Assembly: GCA_022013895.1 (NCBI GenBank)
Contig: JAKLPK010000039.1
Span: forward strand, 1-41,935
Origin: Cellulomonas sp.
GTDB lineage: Bacteria; Actinomycetota; Actinomycetes; Actinomycetales; Cellulomonadaceae
Length of the DNA stretch: 41,935 nt
Direction: 5' to 3'
Within the stretch, counting starts at the first letter, position 1; every line of letters starts with the position of its first letter. The position numbers and the translations under genes are program-made. This document shows positions 19,117 through 27,524 of this stretch, piece after piece. The notes beneath the pieces were generated by a model. That model did no database searches and had not been told where the DNA came from. It saw only the letters and a program-made list of their open reading frames with translations.

Positions 19117-19406
19117 GTGGTCAGCACCCGCGCATGCAGGACGCGCCGGCCCTGGAGTGCGGCACGCACGGCCCGGTGCAGACCGTCCTCGAGGTAGAGG
19201 ACACCCTTGTACTGCACGACGTGTGCGAAGAGGTCGCCGTAGAACGTGGAGTCATCGGCGAGCAGCGCCTCGAGGTCGAGGGTGCGCTTGGTGGTGACGA
19301 GCTCGTCGAGGCGCACCAGGCGTGGGGCGACGTCGGCCCACTGCTTGATGGTCTCGACGCCGTGGTCCGGGTAGGGCCGCCCGTCGTTCACCCCCTTGAA
19401 GATCAC
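19113..19406 (-). CDS. Small conserved actinobacterial protein (VapB-like by name, ParB-like motif)
   Basis: This 97-residue protein, starting at GTG 19406, resembles a family common in actinobacteria that is often labelled a VapB-type antitoxin. Visible features are MIFKGVNDGRPYPDHG, RLVRLDELVTTKRTLDLEALLADDSTFYGD and YLEDGLHRAVRAALQGRRVLHARVL. The last segment resembles the DGHHR motif of ParB-like nuclease/CTPase folds. No VapC-like PIN toxin gene lies next to it, and it is instead coupled by a 4-nt overlap to the LytR_C gene, so an antitoxin role is doubtful. Function unknown. Confidence 0.75.
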   Translation of the reverse strand: MIFKGVNDGRPYPDHGVETIKQWADVAPRLVRLDELVTTKRTLDLEALLADDSTFYGDLFAHVVQYKGVLYLEDGLHRAVRAALQGRRVLHARVLTT

Positions 19407-19489
19407 TCGAAGAGTCTAGGTGACGGTGCCCTGAGCCTCGCGTCAGTCCCAGGGATGACCGGGGTACGACCATCGGACGGGTGGCATGC

Positions 19490-19524
19490 GAACGGCGGCA
19501 CCCCCGTGGGGGATGCCGCCGTTC
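19490..19524 (-). terminator. Strong hairpin after cspA
   Basis: GAACGGCGGCA (19490-19500) pairs with TGCCGCCGTTC (19514-19524), and an inner CCCCC/GGGGG extends the stem around a GT loop with one bulged base. It lies 16 nt beyond the cspA stop codon. There is no U-tract on the minus strand. Confidence 0.8.
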
Positions 19525-19540
19525 AGCGTTCAGAGGTTCC

Positions 19541-19744
19541 TCAGGCGGGAACGACGTTCGAGGCCTGCGGACCCTTGGGGCCCTGCTGGACGTCGAACGT
19601 GACCTTCTGGTTCTCCTCGAGCGTGCGGTAGCCGCTCGAGGTGATGGCCGAGTAGTGGACGAACACATCAGCGCCGCCATCCTCGGGGGCGATGAAGCCG
19701 AAGCCCTTCTCGGCGTTGAACCACTTCACGGTACCTGCTGCCAT
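19541..19744 (-). CDS. cspA: Cold-shock protein, CspA family
   Basis: The 67-residue single OB-fold RNA chaperone contains both nucleic-acid binding motifs, KGFGFI (RNP1) and VFVHYSAI (RNP2), after the standard opening [17 protein letters not shown] 19744 is preceded by AAGGAG. A long AT-richer stretch upstream (about 19745-19900) with no coding signal is probably the 5' leader through which such genes are thermally controlled. A strong terminator follows. The gene is monocistronic. Confidence 0.97.
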   Translation of the reverse strand: MAAGTVKWFNAEKGFGFIAPEDGGADVFVHYSAITSSGYRTLEENQKVTFDVQQGPKGPQASNVVPA

Positions 19745-19934
19745 TGCTCTGTCTCCTTGCGGGTGATGGTCGACCCCGACGACCCGGGACCGGTGAATCA
19801 CGGTGGTCGTCGTCCGCCCGAGACTGAGGTTCGCATGTAACGAATTCGCCTGCACGAGCGTGGTGTGACAACTACAGCACTGCGACTACGACGAGCAGCC
19901 TAGGGCTACGGTGGTCGGCCTGTCGAGAGGTGAT

Positions 19935-20312
19935 TCAGTCCGACGCGCGGCAGTCGAGGGCGACGACAGCGGCGACCTGTTCCTTGTCGATCGTCACCTC
20001 GTCGACGACCACGGCGAACGATCCCGAGGACCCGTCGAGGGAGTCCAGACAGGCGGGCCAGCCGGCCGTGTGCGTCGCACCGTCGGACCCGATCCACAGC
20101 GGTACGGACGAGCCGATCCCCAGCGTGTCCCCACCGACGGCGGCCGTCGCACCATCGCCGTCGACGGTCACGGTGGCGACCTGCCAGTCGGTGCTGTCCT
20201 GCCGGCCGGCGCCGAGGCTCCAGCCGGCCCCGAACGCGATGGTCATGGCGGCCAGGGGGACGACCAGCCGGCGTACCAGCTCGGAGCCGCCTGGTCGGGA
20301 GGGCGCGGTCAT
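19935..20312 (-). CDS. Membrane-anchored or exported hypothetical protein
   Basis: The 125-residue protein begins with a charged tail (MTAPSRPGGSELVRR) and one hydrophobic segment (LVVPLAAMTIAFGAGWSLGAG), so it is exported with an uncleaved anchor or signal. The exterior has a pair of cysteines (WPACLDSL, ALDCRAS) and a strand-rich pattern (VATVTVDGDGATAAVGG, SFAVVVDEVTIDKEQVAAVVALD). ATG 20312 is preferred, with GGGAGA about 10 nt upstream; an upstream in-frame ATG at 20453 adds sequence without a signal. I do not recognise the family. Confidence 0.65.
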   Translation of the reverse strand: MTAPSRPGGSELVRRLVVPLAAMTIAFGAGWSLGAGRQDSTDWQVATVTVDGDGATAAVGGDTLGIGSSVPLWIGSDGATHTAGWPACLDSLDGSSGSFAVVVDEVTIDKEQVAAVVALDCRASD

Positions 20313-20476
20313 GGTCGTCAGTCTCCCGTACGGCGGGCGGCTGACCGGTCCGTGGTCGACGTGACCTGCCGCACGTCGGTGGACGACGCCTGACTTCACC
20401 CGGCATGGGCGGTTCGGGTCCACCAGATGGACCGAAATGGCACCCGAGGCCACGACCTGTACGTCAGGATCGTCCG

Positions 20477-21442
20477 GTGCGTGTTGCGGTGGTCCCGAGC
20501 ACGAGGGCGCGCTACCTCGTCCTGGCCGAAGCGGCGGGCGGTGCGCTCGCCGTGCTGGGCGCGATCGTCCCGCGGGCGGGCGCGTCCGAGCCGGCGACGG
20601 TCTGGGGGGTGACGGGGGTCGCGATCGGTCTGCTCGCCCTGGTCACCTGGCTGCTGCGGCAGCATCGACGGACGCTGGTCGTGAGCCTGACGCTGGTGCT
20701 CGCGGCGGTCGCGCTGCTGCTGGCTGCGACACCCGACCCGGCCGCGGCGGCCACGCTCGCCATCCCCCTGATGCTCGGCGGGCAGCTCGGGGCGTTCCTC
20801 CTCCCGATGCGCCGGTGGCGACGCCTGGCCTGGTACTCCACGGGGCTCACCGCGGTTGCCGTGGTGCTCAGCCCGGCCGGTCTGGACGTCCCGCAGATGA
20901 TCGCCTCGGTGGCCCTGGTGGGTCTGGGGCAGCTGTTGATCGGCCGGGTGTACGCCCAGGTGCACGACCAGGCCACGACCGATGCGCTGACCGGCGCCTA
21001 CAACCGCACCGTGCTCGACCGCACGGTGCTCAGCGCCATCGGGGCGGCCTCCTCCGGCGCCCGGCTCAGCCTGGCCGTGCTGGACCTCGACGGGCTCAAG
21101 GAGCTCAACGACACCGCCGGGCACGCCGCGGGTGACCGGGCGCTCATCGACGTGGTGCGGGTGCTGCGCGACGGCCTGGAGGCCGACGACATCGTCGCCA
21201 GGCTGGGCGGCGACGAGTTCGTGGTCCTGTTCGCCGACCAGGACGAACGGTCGGCGGCGCGCTGGCTGAGCCGGGTGCGCGAACGTTCGGCGCATGCGTG
21301 GTCGTTCGGGGTGACGCAGGTGCGGGCCGACGACACGGTCCTGAGCGTGCTCAAACGCGCCGACGACGCCCTCTACCGGCACAAGGCCCAGCAGGATGAC
21401 GACGAGATCGACGCAGGCCTCGACCGGTCCGCGCTCGGGTAG
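20477..21442 (+). CDS. Membrane diguanylate cyclase (GGDEF)
   Basis: The 321-residue protein has about five hydrophobic helices in residues 15-158 and a GGDEF domain in 165-310. The catalytic signature is intact: DALTGAYNR, VLDLDGLKELND, and G244GDEF248 preceded by AR. It should make c-di-GMP from two GTP at the membrane. The inhibitory I-site RxxD is broken: the arginine position is E235, so product feedback is probably absent. GTG 20477 is chosen, with AGGA 7 nt upstream; the longer frame from 20405 is proline/arginine-rich non-domain sequence. It opposes the REC-EAL phosphodiesterase at 10392-11597. Confidence 0.92.
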   Translation: MRVAVVPSTRARYLVLAEAAGGALAVLGAIVPRAGASEPATVWGVTGVAIGLLALVTWLLRQHRRTLVVSLTLVLAAVALLLAATPDPAAAATLAIPLMLGGQLGAFLLPMRRWRRLAWYSTGLTAVAVVLSPAGLDVPQMIASVALVGLGQLLIGRVYAQVHDQATTDALTGAYNRTVLDRTVLSAIGAASSGARLSLAVLDLDGLKELNDTAGHAAGDRALIDVVRVLRDGLEADDIVARLGGDEFVVLFADQDERSAARWLSRVRERSAHAWSFGVTQVRADDTVLSVLKRADDALYRHKAQQDDDEIDAGLDRSALG

Positions 21443-21451
21443 AGCCGGGGT

Positions 21452-21961
21452 TCAGCGCCTGCGGTCGATGACGCCGCGGACCAGCTCGGCCTGGCCCAGG
21501 TGCTGCAGAGAGTCGGCCAGCACGCTCATCAGCCGGACGCCGCGGGTCACCGGCGGGTCCCAGCGGCGGTCGATCACGTCGTCCAGGTCCTCCGGGCGCA
21601 GTCGCGCCAGGTAGGCGGCGGTCGCGGTCGCCGTCGCCGCCTGGTAGCCCAGGAGCAGGTCGGCCTCGGCCACCACCAGTGCCACCTGGTCGGAGGTGTG
21701 CCCGTAGCCCATGTCGGACGGCTCCAGCGGGAGGGCGAAGCGGTCGGCCCAGCCCTGTGCGGTCCACACCTGCTCGGTGCCGGCCAGGGGCGCGATCTGG
21801 GCGTCCTCCTCGCGCGCGAGGTGCCAGGCGAGCCACGCGATGGTGTTGGCCTGCGGGTCGAGCCGGTAGGTCAGGGCGGCGCGGTCGAGCCCGGCCAGAC
21901 AGCGCTGCAGCTCCGCACCCACCCGACCGAATCCGTCCGTGAGGACGTCGACACCGTTCAT
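21452..21961 (-). CDS. DinB/DUF664-type metal-dependent protein
   Basis: The 169-residue four-helix-bundle protein matches the DinB-like DUF664 group (mycothiol-dependent transferase-like). Candidate metal histidines appear in WLAWHLAREEDAQIA and in DSLQHLGQAELVRGVIDRR near the C-terminus, where the family's third ligand lies. ATG 21961 follows GGAGGG at good spacing, so the 11-residue upstream extension is excluded. It is encoded convergent with the diguanylate cyclase and 36 nt downstream of the FetB-like permease gene. Reaction unknown; mycothiol S-transfer is a family-based suggestion. Confidence 0.85.
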   Translation of the reverse strand: MNGVDVLTDGFGRVGAELQRCLAGLDRAALTYRLDPQANTIAWLAWHLAREEDAQIAPLAGTEQVWTAQGWADRFALPLEPSDMGYGHTSDQVALVVAEADLLLGYQAATATATAAYLARLRPEDLDDVIDRRWDPPVTRGVRLMSVLADSLQHLGQAELVRGVIDRRR

Positions 21962-21997
21962 GTGCCCTCCTGGGGTCAGCTCTGATCCTCGCACCGG

Positions 21998-22744
21998 TCA
22001 GCCGAGGGGTTCGGGTCGGGTGGTGGCCGGAGCCAGCCAGTGAGCCAGCAGGACGGCGGCGATGGAACCCGCGGCCATCACCGCGCTGAGCACCACGAGC
22101 TGGAAGCGCCCGGCCTCCAGCGGGGACACCCCGCCGAAGATCGCCCCGACGAAGGCCCCCGGCAGCGTGACCAGCCCGGTGGTCCGGGTCTGGTCCGTCG
22201 TCGGGATGAGGGCGTGGTGGATCGACTCGCGGGCGATCGTCGCGGTCGCCTGGCGGCCCGTGGCGCCGAGCGCCAACCATCCCTCGACCTCCTCCCAGTG
22301 GTCGCGGGTCAGCTGGTTGAGCTGGCGTCCTACCAGGGTCGCGATGGACATCGAGTTGCCGATCACGATGCCGCCGATGGCCAGGGCGTAGCGGCTCGTG
22401 AGGGTCAGCGCACCGGTGCCGAACACGACGGCCAGGGCGACGAGCACACCGGCGCCCATCGAGCCCGCGACCAGCCCCAGACGGGCCAGGTTCGCGCCCA
22501 GCCGTCGGGTCGCCGTCCAGGCCGCCACGGAGAACATGACCAGCAGCGCCAGGCCCACCCACCACGGGTTCTGGATCACCCCGGAGAGCACCAGGGCGAC
22601 GGCCGCGAGCTGGAGCCCGCCGCGCAGCACCGCCCAGGCCGGCGCCCACGGGTGCGGGGTGCGTCGCACACCCAGGGTCGCGGCGGTGACCGCCACCAGG
22701 ACGGCGACGCCCAGCAGGGTGTGGGCGAGCTCGTCCGACGGCAC
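21998..22744 (-). CDS. FetB/UPF0014-type ABC transporter permease-like protein
   Basis: The 248-residue integral membrane protein has about seven helices and the UPF0014 (YbbM/FetB) hallmark region GGIVIGNSMSIATLVGRQLNQ, followed by E-rich WEEVEGWLALGATGRQA and LVTLPGAFVGAIFGGVSPLEAGRFQLVV. In E. coli FetA-FetB exports iron under oxidative stress. No fetA-like ATPase gene is adjacent here, so the partner must be encoded elsewhere. GTG 22744 is the chosen start because upstream codons encode arginine-rich non-membrane sequence. Confidence 0.85.
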   Translation of the reverse strand: MPSDELAHTLLGVAVLVAVTAATLGVRRTPHPWAPAWAVLRGGLQLAAVALVLSGVIQNPWWVGLALLVMFSVAAWTATRRLGANLARLGLVAGSMGAGVLVALAVVFGTGALTLTSRYALAIGGIVIGNSMSIATLVGRQLNQLTRDHWEEVEGWLALGATGRQATATIARESIHHALIPTTDQTRTTGLVTLPGAFVGAIFGGVSPLEAGRFQLVVLSAVMAAGSIAAVLLAHWLAPATTRPEPLG

Positions 22745-22904
22745 GGGCCAGACGCTAGCCCGGGGCGCGGGGTCGCGCCGACTGGCGCGGCAGGGTTCGC
22801 GACGACGGGATCGGGGCGAACGGCGCACAGCGGGGGCACCGGGTCGCGCTAGCCTCACCCCGGTGCCGGCGAGGACGCCGGGGTGGATGGTCGGGGAGGT
22901 CGCG

Positions 22905-24236
22905 GTGGCGTTCGGGTGGCAGGTTCACGGAGACGGCCGGGACGTCCCCCCGGGCCAGGTGGTGGCGCCCGGTGAGCGGCTGACCTGGCCGCGGACCATC
23001 GGTATCGGGATGCAGCACGTGGTCGCCATGTCGGGGGCGACGTTCCTCGTCCCGCTCATCACGGGCTTCCCGCCGCAGACGACGCTGTTCTTCTCGGCGA
23101 TCGGCACCCTCGGGTTCCTGCTGCTCACCCGCAACCGGCTGCCCAGCTACCTGGGCTCGTCGTTCGCCTTCATCGCGCCGATCGCGGCCGCGAAGTCCTC
23201 GGGTGGGATGGGCGCCGCGATCGGCGGCGTGCTGATCGCCGGGCTGGCGCTCACCCTGGTCGGCCTGATCGTGCAGATCGCCGGGTCGCGGTGGATCGAC
23301 GCGACGATGCCGCCCGTGGTGACCGGCACCATCGTCGCGCTCATCGGCTTCAACCTGGCGCCGTCGGCCTGGGGCTCGTGCACCGACACCGGCTGCTCCG
23401 GGGTGCGCGGGGCGCCCGTGACGGCCGTTGCGACGATCGCCGCGATCGTGCTGTCGACGGTGCTGTTCCGCGGGCTGCTCGGGCGGCTGTCGGTGCTGGT
23501 CGGGGTGCTCGTCGGGTACGCCGTCGCCGCGCTGCGCGGTGAGGTGGACTACACGGCCATCGCGGCCGCGCCCCTGCTCGGGCTGCCGACCTTCACGGCG
23601 CCGACGCTGTCGCTCAGCGTGCTCGGGCTGTTCCTGCCCGTCGTCGTCGTGCTGGTCGCGGAGAACATCGGGCACGTGAAGTCGGTGGCCGCGATGACCG
23701 GCACCGACCTCGACCCGCTCACCGGACGGGCACTGCTGGCTGACGGGCTGGCGACCACCCTCGCCGGGCTGGGCGGCGGTTCGGGCACCACGACGTACGC
23801 CGAGAACATCGGGGTGATGGCGGCCTCGCGGGTCTACTCGACGGCCGCGTACTGGGTCGCGGCGCTCACGGCCTTGGTGCTGTCGATGTCACCGCGGTTC
23901 GGGGCCGTCATCGGCACCATCCCGGCCGGGGTGCTGGGCGGGGCCGGCACCGTGCTCTACGGGATGATCGGTCTGCTCGGTGCCCGGATCTGGGTGCAGA
24001 GCAAGGTCGACTTCTCGCACCCGACGAACCTCGTGCCGGCGGCCATCGCGCTCATCATCGGCGTCGCGAACTACACCTGGACCGTCGGCGACCTGGAGTT
24101 CCAGGGCATCGCGCTCGGCACGGCCGCGGCGATCGGGATCTACCACCTCATGCGGGTGCTGGCCCGGTGGCGCGGGACGTCGCTGGAACCGGCGACGCCG
24201 GCCTCGGTGCCGGGGGGCGACGAGCTGGTGCGGTAG
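22905..24236 (+). CDS. NCS2 nucleobase:cation symporter, uracil permease-like
   Basis: The 443-residue protein has the 14-helix NCS2 layout. Diagnostic stretches are GIGMQHVVAMSGATFLVPLITGF, the VLVAENIGHVKSVAAMTG motif in which the glutamate binds the base, and GGGSGTTTYAENIGVMAASRVYS with the second conserved glutamate. It should import uracil or another pyrimidine with a proton. GTG 22905 has GGAGG 5 nt upstream; ATG 22887 would add six residues. It is encoded divergent from the FetB-like gene. It could feed the Upp salvage enzyme encoded at 7927-8562. Confidence 0.92.
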   Translation: MAFGWQVHGDGRDVPPGQVVAPGERLTWPRTIGIGMQHVVAMSGATFLVPLITGFPPQTTLFFSAIGTLGFLLLTRNRLPSYLGSSFAFIAPIAAAKSSGGMGAAIGGVLIAGLALTLVGLIVQIAGSRWIDATMPPVVTGTIVALIGFNLAPSAWGSCTDTGCSGVRGAPVTAVATIAAIVLSTVLFRGLLGRLSVLVGVLVGYAVAALRGEVDYTAIAAAPLLGLPTFTAPTLSLSVLGLFLPVVVVLVAENIGHVKSVAAMTGTDLDPLTGRALLADGLATTLAGLGGGSGTTTYAENIGVMAASRVYSTAAYWVAALTALVLSMSPRFGAVIGTIPAGVLGGAGTVLYGMIGLLGARIWVQSKVDFSHPTNLVPAAIALIIGVANYTWTVGDLEFQGIALGTAAAIGIYHLMRVLARWRGTSLEPATPASVPGGDELVR

Positions 24237-24243
24237 GGCGGTC

Positions 24244-24999
24244 CTAGTCCAGGACCACGAGGTGGCCGGTGGCGTCGAAGGCCGCGGGGCGCACGTCGAC
24301 CACCCAGGCCGGGTCGAGGGCGGCGTACACGTGCGGGTACCGCTCGCCGTCGCCGCCGTCCTCCTCGACCACCCGCACCCCGTCGGCCTCGATGGTGTCG
24401 GCGTCGAGCACCAGGACGCACATGGCCTCGGTGGACCCGCGGTACACGGCACGGGCGACGGCGGGGAGCTGCCGCGGGTAGCTGGTGTGCACGAAGCCGA
24501 CCTGGTCGAACGTCGCCCCCCGGGTCGAGGCGCGGTAGGTGCCCGAGTCCAGGGCGTCGTGCCAGTCGGTCACCGTCGCGAGGTGCCACAGGTGGCGCGG
24601 TGCGGGCGCCGTCTCCAGCGCGCGGGCCAGGGTGGCGGACCAGCGGTCCTGCTCATCGACCACGAAGCACAGCTCGTTGGCCTCCGGGTCGCGCAGCACC
24701 ACGTAGCCGTCGCCGTGGGCGTCCAGCTCGCGCCGACCGGTACGAACCGCACCGAGCCGCTCGGCCCGGACCAGGGCGTGCCGGGCGTCGCGCACCCGCA
24801 CGTCCAGGTGCAGGCGGTTCTTCGGGGACTGCTTCGGTTCGGGCACCTTCTGGAAGGCCAGCATCACCGGTGACGCGTCGACCACGGCCCAGCCCTCGTC
24901 GAGCGCGGCCCAGCGCACCCCCAGGATGCCGGCCCAGAACCGAGCCAGCGCCGCCGGGTCGGTGCAGTCGATGACGACCTCCTGCACGGTGATTCCCAT
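24244..24999 (-). CDS. VOC-domain / DUF952 fusion protein
   Basis: Residues 1-120 form a VOC (glyoxalase-like) domain: VQEVVIDCTDPAALARFWAGILG, an LHLDVRVRD strand and GYVVLRDPEANELCFV at its end. Residues about 135-250 form a DUF952 domain: HLWHLATVTDWHDALDSGTY, RGATFDQVGFVHTSYPRQLPAVA and YPHVYAALDPAWVVDVRPA. DUF952 proteins resemble ADP-ribosyl or small phosphate-handling folds of unknown activity. Both halves are usually separate proteins. ATG 24999; it converges on the NCS2 gene with a 7-nt gap. Substrate unknown. Confidence 0.88.
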   Translation of the reverse strand: MGITVQEVVIDCTDPAALARFWAGILGVRWAALDEGWAVVDASPVMLAFQKVPEPKQSPKNRLHLDVRVRDARHALVRAERLGAVRTGRRELDAHGDGYVVLRDPEANELCFVVDEQDRWSATLARALETAPAPRHLWHLATVTDWHDALDSGTYRASTRGATFDQVGFVHTSYPRQLPAVARAVYRGSTEAMCVLVLDADTIEADGVRVVEEDGGDGERYPHVYAALDPAWVVDVRPAAFDATGHLVVLD

Positions 25000-25041
25000 G
25001 TCGGCTGACCCTAGCCTCAGCGCTCCGGGATGGCCCGGGAG

Positions 25042-25692
25042 TCAGACTGTGCGTTCGGCACGTGCACGGATGCCACGCAGCATCTTCTCCGTCATCACGA
25101 AGCTGACGGCGCAGGTCGGCTCGGCGATGGCGGCCGACCACCCCGAGCTGTAGGTGTAGCGCTCGCGTACCACGAGCCGCGTGGAGCCGCCGCGTGCCCG
25201 GCGCAGCACGAACGCCCACGTGTAGTGGTAGGGCGGCGGCGCCTGATCGGGCAGCTGCACGCTGCGCAGCACCAACGAACGTTCGGGGACGACCTCGGCC
25301 ACCTCGAGCGCGACGCGGGGGTGCAGGTGCACGGCGTCGCCGGTCGCGAGGTTCTGCCAGCGCTCCTCGATGGTGTCGGCCGAACGGACGTCGCAGCCGA
25401 ACACGTTCTCGAGCCAGTCGTAGGAGTAGAAGCCGCCGCGACCCTGCCCGAGCTGGACCACCCAGCGCCAGACCTCCTCGGGCGGGGCGTCGATGGTGAC
25501 CCCCCGGGTGGCGACGAGGTTGGCGTTCTCGATGAGGTCGTCGCCCGCGAGCTCGGCGTCCAGCTCGGCCTCGGTGGCCCCGAAGTGCAGCGCCCAGGAG
25601 CGCAGGATCGGCAGGTTGGCGGCGATGAGCACCGCCACCGAGAGCGCGGCCTGGCGGCTGGAGGGGCGGGGGATCCGTCGGACGGGGGACAT
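25042..25692 (-). CDS. SRPBCC family protein with N-terminal hydrophobic helix
   Basis: The 216-residue protein has one hydrophobic helix at about 13-30 (AALSVAVLIAANLPILRSW), an acidic segment, and a START-like SRPBCC domain from about 60: GVTIDAPPEEVWRWVVQLGQGRGGFYSYDWLENVFG, which is a recognisable actinobacterial subgroup. The domain may be membrane-anchored. ATG 25692. Neighbours on both sides are unrelated single genes on the same strand. Ligand unknown. Confidence 0.85.
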   Translation of the reverse strand: MSPVRRIPRPSSRQAALSVAVLIAANLPILRSWALHFGATEAELDAELAGDDLIENANLVATRGVTIDAPPEEVWRWVVQLGQGRGGFYSYDWLENVFGCDVRSADTIEERWQNLATGDAVHLHPRVALEVAEVVPERSLVLRSVQLPDQAPPPYHYTWAFVLRRARGGSTRLVVRERYTYSSGWSAAIAEPTCAVSFVMTEKMLRGIRARAERTV

Positions 25693-25778
25693 GGTCCGAG
25701 CCCATCACGCCTGGTCGGCGCAGTCCAGCGAGCCGGGCGCGTCGGGGCGCCCGGGTGGGCCGACCGGGGGGTGGGGCC

Positions 25779-26189
25779 TCAACCGGTGGGGTGGGGTGCG
25801 GTGCCCGGGTCGGGCCGAGCACCGAGCGCGGCGCGGGCCCGGCGCGACAGACCGGCGACGACGAGGGTGTGCGACTGGTCGACGAGATCGGCCACCAGAT
25901 CGTCGCTGAGCGCCGACGGCCCGCCCGCGGCGAAGCCGAGCGTCAGGTCGACGGTGATCCAGTGCTGCTTGTTCAGGTGGTAGCCGGGGGTGATCGACGG
26001 GTGCTCGTGGCGCAGGGTGCGGCCCCAGTACGGGTCGCACTTGAGCGAGACCGCGGCGCCGGTCCCGGAGAAGAGCGCGAAGATCTTGCCGGCCACCTTG
26101 AGCACCGCCGTCGACGCATCGAATGGGTAGGTGAGGTAGGCGCCGGGCAGTGTGAGCCCGTAGTCGCGGACCTGCACGACGGTGCGCAT
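25779..26189 (-). CDS. MmcQ/YjbR-family protein
   Basis: The 136-residue protein shows the MmcQ/YjbR pattern: LTLPGAYLTYPFDASTAVLKVAGKIFALFSG, VSLKCDPYWGRTLRHEHPSITPGYHLNKQHWITVDL and a C-terminal helix (LVADLVDQSHTLVVAGLSRR). These small proteins have a CyaY-like DNA-binding fold in solved members; biological roles are unclear. ATG 26189 (MRTVVQVRDY) is preferred over the in-frame ATG at 26324, whose extra 45 residues are not family-like. It diverges from the ABC uptake operon. Confidence 0.88.
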   Translation of the reverse strand: MRTVVQVRDYGLTLPGAYLTYPFDASTAVLKVAGKIFALFSGTGAAVSLKCDPYWGRTLRHEHPSITPGYHLNKQHWITVDLTLGFAAGGPSALSDDLVADLVDQSHTLVVAGLSRRARAALGARPDPGTAPHPTG

Positions 26190-26303
26190 CGGGGTGCTCT
26201 GGTCGTCCACGGGGACAGCATGACGGGCTGCGGTGACAGAGGCGGCCCGTCCGCTCCGGGTGGCCCGACGCGATGCGCGGGGCGGATCGCTCTCGGCGTT
26301 CGG

Positions 26304-26324
26304 TATAATCGTTCTCATTCTCAT
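26304..26324 (+). promoter_or_regulatory. -10 box with overlapping TTCTCAT direct repeats (candidate metal-responsive operator)
   Basis: TATAAT (26304-26309) is a consensus -10, and two TTCTCAT units (26312-26318, 26318-26324) follow immediately, where transcription should start. On the other strand this reads as ATGAGAATGAGAACGATT, similar to half-sites of Fur/Zur-type boxes. No good -35 is visible. The ABC uptake operon starts at 26350. Metal control is a suggestion only. Confidence 0.45.
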
Positions 26325-26349
26325 CTGAGCCGAACCCCGAAAGGTCCCC

Positions 26350-27492
26350 GTGTCGCTGCACGCCTACGCCCGGCCGGGGCGTGAGCCTTGCGGGCCTGCG
26401 CAGGAACCGCACGCCTCCGGGCCGCAGGGCGCCGACGATGCGCTCGCCCGGATCCGGGCCGACCGGGGCCGCGTCCGGCGTCGCACGTCCGGTCTGGTCC
26501 TCGTGCTCCTCATCTGCATCGCCGCAGCCGCCGGGATCGGGCCGGTGCCGATCTCACCGCGCGTCGTGCTGGAGGTGCTCGGGCACCACCTGCTTGCCGT
26601 CCCGGCCCAGCTCGACGTGCCCGAGACGGTCGAGCAGATCGTCTGGACCACTCGGGCTCCGCGGGTGGCGATGGGTGCCGTCGCCGGTGCCGCGCTGGGC
26701 GTCGCGGGTGCCGTGCTGCAGGCCCTGGTGCGCAACGTGCTCGCGGACCCCTACATCGTCGGCGTGAACGCCGGGGCGTCCACCGGCGCGGCCGTCGTCA
26801 TCCTCGTCATCGGGAGCGGCAGCGCGCTCATGCTCTCGGGCGCCGCACTGGCCGGTGCGGTCGGGGCCACCGCCCTCGTGCTCGCCGTGGCCGGGGCCGC
26901 CGGGCAGCGCGGGCCGAACCGCATCGTGCTCGCCGGGATGGCCGTCGGCTACGCGCTCAACGCCGTCACCAGCTTCCTCATCTTCTTCTCCGGATCGCCC
27001 GAGGCCGCGCGATCGGTCATGTTCTGGCTGCTCGGCTCGTTGGCCATGGTCCAGCCGCAGGCGCTGGTGGCAGCGGCCGTCGCCACCGGGATCGGGCTGA
27101 CCGTGCTGCTGGCCGTCGCACCCCTCATCGACGCCCTGGCCTCGGGCGACGACTCGGCGCGGTCCACCGGCATCGACCCCGAACGCGCCCGGTTCGCGGT
27201 GATGGCCGGGGTCTCGGCGATGGTCGGGGTCGTCATCGCCGGGGTCGGCGGGGTCGGCTTCGTCGGGCTCGTCGTCCCGCACCTGGCCCGGCGGCTGGTC
27301 GGTGGCCGGCACCGGGCGGTGCTGCCGGTCGCGGCCCTGCTCGGCGCGGCCGTCCTGGTGACCGCCGACACCATCGCCCGGACCGCGCTCGCGCCGCTGG
27401 AGCTGCCGGTGGGCGTCGTGACCGGCGTCATCGGCGCGCCCTTCCTCCTGTTCCTCCTCCGTGGATCCGGTACCCCCCACCGGCGCGGATGA
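26350..27492 (+). CDS. FecCD-family ABC transporter permease
   Basis: The 380-residue protein has a polar N-terminal tail of about 50 residues and then about nine to ten helices of the FecCD/BtuC type. Signatures are VEQIVWTTRAPRVAMGAVAGAALGVAGAVLQALVRNVLADPYIVGVNAGAS and GVGGVGFVGLVVPHLARRLVGGRHR near the C-terminus, the loop that contacts the ATPase. The family imports ferric siderophores, haem, cobalamin or F420-0. GTG 26350 follows GAAAGG. It is the first gene of a four-gene unit with the binding protein, ATPase and methyltransferase. Confidence 0.93.
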   Translation: MSLHAYARPGREPCGPAQEPHASGPQGADDALARIRADRGRVRRRTSGLVLVLLICIAAAAGIGPVPISPRVVLEVLGHHLLAVPAQLDVPETVEQIVWTTRAPRVAMGAVAGAALGVAGAVLQALVRNVLADPYIVGVNAGASTGAAVVILVIGSGSALMLSGAALAGAVGATALVLAVAGAAGQRGPNRIVLAGMAVGYALNAVTSFLIFFSGSPEAARSVMFWLLGSLAMVQPQALVAAAVATGIGLTVLLAVAPLIDALASGDDSARSTGIDPERARFAVMAGVSAMVGVVIAGVGGVGFVGLVVPHLARRLVGGRHRAVLPVAALLGAAVLVTADTIARTALAPLELPVGVVTGVIGAPFLLFLLRGSGTPHRRG

Positions 27493-27524
27493 CCCGGCGC
27501 TCGCGCCACGTCGAAAGGAAACCC

